A stretch of DNA of 64,000 nucleotides from Cymbidium sinense (taxonomy: Eukaryota; Streptophyta; Magnoliopsida; Asparagales; Orchidaceae): the NCBI GenBank assembly GCA_021442155.1, contig CM038222.1, positions 22,020,923 through 22,084,922 of the forward strand, in the 5' to 3' direction. The number at the start of each line of letters is the position of its first letter. Positions within the stretch are counted from its first letter, which is position 1. Below, piece after piece: positions 57,634 through 64,000 of the stretch. The notes under the pieces were generated by a model, which was given only the letters and a program-made list of their open reading frames with translations, was not told where the DNA came from and did not search any database. The position numbers were made by a program, and so were the translations under genes.

Positions 57634-60600
57634 GAAACCACTAAGCCCTAAATGCTAAAAACTCTAAACCATAAACCTTAAACCCTAAACCCTAAACCCT
57701 AAACCTAAAACCTAAACCCAAAATTCTAAACCCTAAACACCAAACACTAAACCCTAAACCCCAAACCCTAAAGTAACCTTAAACCTTAAAAAGCTAAAAA
57801 CTTAAACTTAAACTAAATAAAACCTAAAAAAATTAAAAAAAAAAAACATAAACCAAAATAAAAAGTAAAAATAATAAAATAAAAAGATAAACAAAATCTA
57901 AACCTAAACTTAAACGTAAACCTAAAAAGAAATTAAAATATGAAATGAAAAAACTAAAATAAAAAAATAAATAAAAACCTAAATAAAAGTAAAAAAATTT
58001 AAATAAAATAAAAACTAAACCTAACAAAAATTAAATAAACCTAAAACAAAATGAAATAAAAACTAAATAAAAACCTAAACTTAAGAAATAAAACCAAAAA
58101 TAGAACATAAAAATAAATAAATAATAAAACATAAACCTAAACTAAAAGAAATATGCGAAACCTAAAATAAAAATAAAATAAAGCTAAACCTAAAATAAAA
58201 TAAACTAAACTAAAATAAATAAAACCTGAACCTAAACCTAAAATTAACTAAACCTAAACCTAAACCTAAACTAAAAAATAAAACCTCAAAATAGACTTAA
58301 AATAAAAATCTAAAACCTAAACCTAAAAAAATAAAATAAAAACTTGAACAAAACCTAAAAATAAAAAATAAAACCTAAACCTAAAAAATAAAATAAAAAT
58401 AAAGCTAAACTAAAAAATAAACCTAAACCTAATCCTAAACCTAAAAAAACTAAAATAAAAAATCCTAAACTAATCTAAATAAACATAAAATAAATAAACT
58501 AAACTAAATAAAAATAAAAATAAACATAAATAAAAAAATACACTAAATAAACTAAACAAACATAAACCTACCAATTTACTTAATTTAAAAAAAATTAAAA
58601 AATAAAAAATAAAATAAATCCTAACCCTTAGCCCTAAACTAAAACACCACTAAACCCACACCCTAAACTCTCCATCCCTAAACCTCTAAACTCTAAACTT
58701 ACACCCTAAACCCTAAACCAAACACACCCTGCCAACCTAAACCCCTAAACTCTAATACCAAAGATAAATAAAACCTAAACCTAAAATATATGAAATCTAA
58801 ACCCTAAACTAAATAAAATAAAATAAATTAAAATAAACCTAAACCTAAACTAAATAAAACCAAAAATTAACCTAAAATAAAATCCTAAACCTAAACCTAA
58901 GAAAATAAAATAAAACCTAAACATCCTAAAAAATAAATAAACCTAAACCTAAAAATAAAATAAAATTAAACTAAAAAATAAATATAAACCTAAACCTAAA
59001 CCTAATAAATTAAAATAACTAAATAAAATAAATGATAAAAAATAAACCTAAATAAAAACTAAAATAAATAAAACAAACTAAATAAACTGAGCTGGTTTGC
59101 TTTTTTAAAACAAACCACCCAAAACACTACATTAAACCCTAAATTCTACATCCTAAACCCTAAACCCAAACCACCCTAAAACTAACCTCTCTAACCTGAC
59201 CCTCCTAAACCCTCGTGACAAAATCCCAAAACCCAAACCCTAAATCAAACTAAACCCAGGCCCTAAACTCCTCAGACCCTAAACCCTGACCCAACCCCAC
59301 CCTAAACCCTAAACCCCTGACCCTAAACCTAAACCCTCACTAACCTAAAACCCCAAAACTAAATAAACCTAAAATATAATAAATAAAAATACCTAAACCT
59401 AAATAAAATAAAATAAAATAAAAACCTAAACTTAATCGTAAACTTAAACCTAAAAATAAAATAAAAATAAAAACTAAACTAAAACAAAATAAATAAAAAC
59501 CTAAACTAAATTAAAATATATATTAAACCAAAAAAAACTAAAACAAAATAAAACAAAACAGAAAATGAAATTATAATAAACAAAAAATAAAATAAAATGA
59601 AGATTAAATAGAAACCTAAACCAAAAAATAAAACTAAAACATAGCCTAAAAAAAAAAAAAATAAAACCTAAACCATAAACTAAACAAAAAAACCTGAACC
59701 TAAAATAAACAAAATAAAATAAACCTTAACCTAAAGTAAAAAAAAACTAAATTAAAATAAATAAAACTTAAACCTAAACCTAAATTAAACTAAACCTAAA
59801 CCCAAAACTAAATAAAATAAAATAAACTAAAAATAATCCTATACCTAGACTAAAAAATAAAACCTAAAAATAAACCATAAAAAAAATGTAAAACCAAAAC
59901 CTAAAAAAATAAAATAAAAATCTAAACCTAAACTTAAAAAAAAAACTAAATTAAAAACCTAAATTAAAATAACTTAATAAATAAATAAACTAAATAAAAC
60001 AAAATAAATATAAATATAAATATAAATACTAAATAAACCAAGACCTATATATCTGGTTTGCTTAATGTTTTAAAATCCTAAATCCTCCAAACTCCCTGGG
60101 CCCTCTAAACCCTCCTACCCTGAACCCACAGGCCTGGGCAAACTCCTGACCCACTCCACTGGGCCAAACCCATCACCTAAACCTGGGCTTGTAAACTGGG
60201 CCCAACCACTACCCTAAACTGACCTCTGAACTGGGCCCAGGCTCAAACTGACCTGGGCCAGGCCAATACTGAGCTGACCCTAACCTGAGCCTGAATACTG
60301 GACTGAGCCACTGACCTACTGAGTGGGAGCTGAACCCTAAACCCAAAGGCCCTGGCCTTAAACCTTACTGACCTCTAAAATCATAACTGACCTGAGCCAA
60401 AACTAAACCCTAAACTGCCCTAACTAAACCAAAACCCTAAACCTTGGTAAAACTAAAACCAAGAAAATACTTAAACCTCAACCTAAACCCTAAACCAAAA
60501 GGCAAAACTAAATGAGAAACCAAAACCTATAAATAAATGACTAAACTTAAAATAAAACCTAAAATAAACACAATAAAACATTAAACCCTTCTGCCTAAAC

Positions 60601-62357
60601 TAAACTAAATAACCTAAAACTAAATAAAAAATAAAAATAAAAAAATAAACCTAAAAATAAAATAAAATAAATAAAATAAAATAAAATAAAAAAATAAAAT
60701 AAAAAACCTAAATAAATAAAAATAAAAATAAAAAAATATAAAATAAATAATAAAATAAATAAAATAAATAAAACCTAAAATAAAATAAAAATAAAAAAAT
60801 AAACTAAAATAAATAAACCTAAATAAATAAAATAAATAAAATAAATAAAATAAAAAAAATAAAAATAAACTAAATAAATAAAAAATAATACTAAATAAAT
60901 AAAACCTAAACTGCATAAATAAAAAAAAAAAATAAAATAATAATAAACCTAATTAAAAACTAAAAACCCAAAATAACCAAAATAAACTAAAATACTTAAA
61001 AAAACCTAAGACCTAAATAATAAACCTAAAATAAATATAAATTAAAAACCTAAAAAAATATAAAATAATAATAACTAAAACTAAAACCTAAACTGACATA
61101 AAACCAAACCTAAAAAGAAAATAATAAAAAATAAAATAAATAAAATAAATAATAAAAAATAAAAGAAAAAACCAAAAAATTAAAAAACCTAAATAAAATA
61201 AATAAAATATAAAATAAAATAAAATAAAATAAAATAAAATAAATAAACCTAAACCTAAATAAACATAAAAAATAAAACCTAAAATAATTAAAAAGAAATA
61301 AAACTAAACCTAGACTAAAATAAACCTAACCTAAAACATATAAAATACTTAAACCTACTAAATAAACTAAAAAAAAAATAATAAACCTAACCCTACCTAA
61401 AACTAAACTAGGCCAAAACTAAATAAAATAAATAAAATAAACTTACTGAGCTAAAAATAAAACCAAAATAAACCTAAATAAAATGTAAACCTAAAAAAAA
61501 TAAAATAAATAAAACTAAAATAAAATAAAAAAAAATAAAAATAAAATATAATAAACCAATAAATATAAAATAACCAAAATACCTAAAATAAATAAAATAA
61601 ACTAAATGGATAAACCTAATTAAATAAAAGAAAATAAAATAAAAATAAATAAAAATAAAAAAAAACCATGGTTTGCTTAAAAAAAACCTAAACCAAAAAC
61701 TCTAAAATAAATAACCTAAATGAGCCACAAATAAAACCACTACTAAACCTACCTACTACACTAATAAACTAACCCTGAACCACAAACCCTAAACCAAAAA
61801 CTAACTAAACATAACTAAACTAACCAAAAAAAAAATAAACTAAAATAAATCAACCTAAAAAACTAAACTAAAATAATAAAATAAACCTAAAATAAAATAA
61901 ATAAAATAAATAAAAAATAAAATAAATATAAACATGTTGCTTAATTTAAAAATAAATAAACCATGAAAACCTAAAAAATACTACCATCAGCCTAAAAATA
62001 AAACTAAACTAAAAATGACCCTGCTAACCTAAATAAAATAAATAATAAATAAATAATAAAACTCTAAACCAAACAAACCCACTGAACCACAAACTGAGCC
62101 TAAACCCTAAAACCCAAACTAAAAACCCTAAAAAAACCCATATTAAACCTAAATCTTAAAACCCCACAAAAAACCCTAAAAAACCTAAAAGCAAAATCTT
62201 AAACTAAACTAAAATAAAACCTAAAAAAATAAAATAAAATAAAAAACCACAAACTAAAATAAAATAAATAAAATAAAATAAAATAGAAACTAAATAAAAC
62301 CAAACTAAAATTTAAAGTAACTACATAAATTAAAAATAAACTTAGCATAAACCCTAA
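57634..62357 (+). repeat. telomere-like higher-order satellite array, block 7
   Basis: Anchors at about 58574, 59095 ('ggtttgctttttt'), 60055, 61671 ('ggtttgcttaaaa') and 61936 ('gttgcttaattta'). Spacing is less regular than elsewhere, and 60600-61640 is the most A-rich part of the window, so units here look contracted or collapsed. GC-rich patches at 59150-59340 and 60080-60420 follow anchors. Phe/Tyr-rich minus frames (57833-58027 and 60620-60916) are repeat translations. Confidence 0.9.
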
Positions 62358-62788
62358 AATGGGTAAAGCTTGAAAACATCATAATCTAGGCTATTTAGAT
62401 CTGGCGAAACAACGGTTATCCCACTGCTTGTGGGTGATCTGGAGGTGCTAGTGGATATAGAGGTGGTGGTTGGAGCAGTGTTGGTTATAGATGTGAGAGG
62501 AGCGATCAAGGTTGGTAGTGGTGGTGGCAAGGAGATCGAGACATGATGGTGGATCCCATAAGGTAGGTGGTTTGATAAGAAAGCGAAGAATGCCCGTCGA
62601 TTTCGCATATGGAATTGTGTCTTTACAATTGAGAAGGTTCTAGTTATGTACTAGTTTTTGATTTGGTCTACGCATGCTCATTTTTTATCTATGTTGTCAT
62701 TTGTGTCTTAGAAAACTTGGTTTATTACTTAGTTGATGAAATCAAAAAGGTGAATGTTGAATCTTAATTTTTTCTCTGTAAAAAAAAA
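62358..62788 (+). pseudogene. GRP retrocopy (cassette 7), most diverged
   Basis: Starts 'aatgggtaaagcttgaaaac', 422 bp after the anchor at 61936. The Gly-rich part is recognisable from 'ggaggtgctagtggatatag', 'aggtggtggttggagcagtg' and 'gagaggagcgatcaagg' but has lost its frame. The 3' UTR ('gtgtctttacaattgag', 'tgtgtcttagaaaacttgg', 'gatgaaatcaaaaaggtg') ends in nine As (62780-62788). The leader 'aagtaactacataaattaa' precedes it, as in cassette 4. Confidence 0.85.
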
Positions 62789-64000
62789 ACCAAAATCCCA
62801 AACCCCAAACTAAAACATAAACCCAAGACATAAAACCTAAACTAAACCTAAACCACAACCACAAAAACCCAAACCAAAACCTAAAATCTAAACCAACCCA
62901 AACCCTACCCAACTACTAACCTCCACTAAACCCTAACTAAACCCCAAACCTCACTCCTAGGCCTACCCTGGGCCCTGGGCCCCTGCCTCCACTATCATAT
63001 GCTCAGTGACCACTACCACTCACTGAGGCTATAAAATCTGAAACTAACTATAACCTATAAAATATTAAACTTACCAGATTAATGATAATAAAATAAAATA
63101 CTGAACTAATTTAAGCTAATAATCTGTAAAATAAGATAAAATAAACTAGTAAAAGATAAATAAATAAAAAAACTAAACTAAAATAAAACTTAAATAAAAT
63201 AAAACTAAACTAAAATAAAAATAATACCTAATAAAAACTAAATAAAACAAACCTAAATACCTAATAAAAAAATAAATAAATATAAATCTAAACCCTAAAC
63301 CAAAACCTAAATAAAATCAAAATATAAATAAACCTAAACTAAAAATAATAAACTAAGATAAATAAAACCTAAACCTAAATAAACTAAACTAAATACCCTA
63401 AAATAAAATAAAATAAAGTAAATAAAACCTAAAATAATCATAATAAAACCAAAAAAATTAAAACCTAAACCTAAATAAAATAAAAAAAATAAAACATAAA
63501 CCTAAAATATATAAAATAAAACTAAACTAAATTAAACCTAATAAATAAATTAAACTATATAAAAATAAACTAAAATAAATAATATAAAATAAAATAAAAT
63601 ATAAACTAAATAAAAAAATAAACTTAAATAAATAATTAAAATAAATAAAAAATAAACTTAACAAAATAAATAAACCTAAACCTACTAGTTTACTTAATTT
63701 AAAAATAATGAAAAACTAAAAAAACAAAAAATATTTTAAAAAAACATAAGATTAAACTTTAAAACCATAAAATAGTAAACCTAAAATCTAAACAATAAAT
63801 AAAAAAAGGTTAAAAATTAAACCTAAACCACAAATACAAACCACCAAACCCTAAATTACAACTAAAATAACAAACTAAATTATAAACCTAAAACCTAAAA
63901 AACTAAACTAAATAACCTAAAATAAAATAAATAAAAGGATAAATCTACTAAATAAAAAATAATTAATAAAATCTAACCTAAAACTAAACTAAACTAAATG
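62789..64000 (+). repeat. telomere-like array, block 8, runs off the window
   Basis: CCAAACC/CCTAAA words with a short GC-rich patch (62930-63040), then A-rich text, an anchor at 63688 ('gtttacttaattt') and a new low-C block to the end. No gene. Confidence 0.9.

Noticed and set aside
60620..60916. Phe/Tyr/Leu-rich minus frames in arrays (also 15247, 18154, 57833) as membrane proteins
   Set aside because: They are direct translations of TAAAA/CCTAAA repeats, without start context or non-repeat content.

Overview
The window is plant nuclear DNA from a gene-poor, repeat-dominated region, probably subtelomeric, pericentromeric or another large interstitial telomere-like block. The evidence is Arabidopsis-type CCCTAAA repeats, an angiosperm-type L1 LINE (DUF4283 ORF1, FADD reverse transcriptase, RNase H tail), Ty3/gypsy pol fragments of Tat/Ogre type, and repeated pseudogene copies of a plant glycine-rich RNA-binding protein (GRP). 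The species cannot be told from the sequence. I see no intact host gene, tRNA, rRNA or CRISPR array.

Layout. 1-1190 is AT-rich and unrecognised. 1200-2830 is a degenerate tandem repeat. 2990-7290 is a decayed minus-strand Ty3/gypsy pol (integrase, RNase H, RT, protease reading from left to right, so transcribed right to left). It is followed by a CAAAT-rich minisatellite (7300-8700), a telomere-like array (8700-9481) and a 100-N assembly gap (9482-9581). 9640-13306 is a second copy of the RT/protease/CAAAT block, which ends abruptly against the 3' end of a GRP retrocopy (13307-13530). 13531-19960 is telomere-like array. 19965-36808 is one plus-strand LINE, interrupted between ORF1 and the RT by a minus-strand LTR retroelement (21233-33050) with an unusually long LTR (about 5.1 kb, 27951-33050). 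From 36809 to the end the window is telomere-like array, broken only by six more GRP cassettes and by an LTR/protease island at 46222-48190.

The telomere-like DNA is not random degenerate telomere. It is built from units of about 1.05-1.2 kb. Each starts with a conserved short anchor (consensus near CTACCGGTTTACTTAATTT), then has a CCCTAAA-rich block, then a long A-rich block of TAAAA and CCTAAAC words. All units point the same way and the plus strand is almost free of G. Most GRP cassettes sit at the same phase, 230-420 bp after an anchor. This suggests that one 5'-truncated, polyadenylated GRP cDNA landed in one satellite unit and was then amplified with it.

No working pathway is encoded here. 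The interest lies in how retrotransposition, satellite amplification and segmental duplication have combined. Some CTGGGCC/CTGAGCC-rich patches inside the CCCTAAA blocks look like known long-read base-calling errors at telomeric repeats and should be checked before any biological reading.
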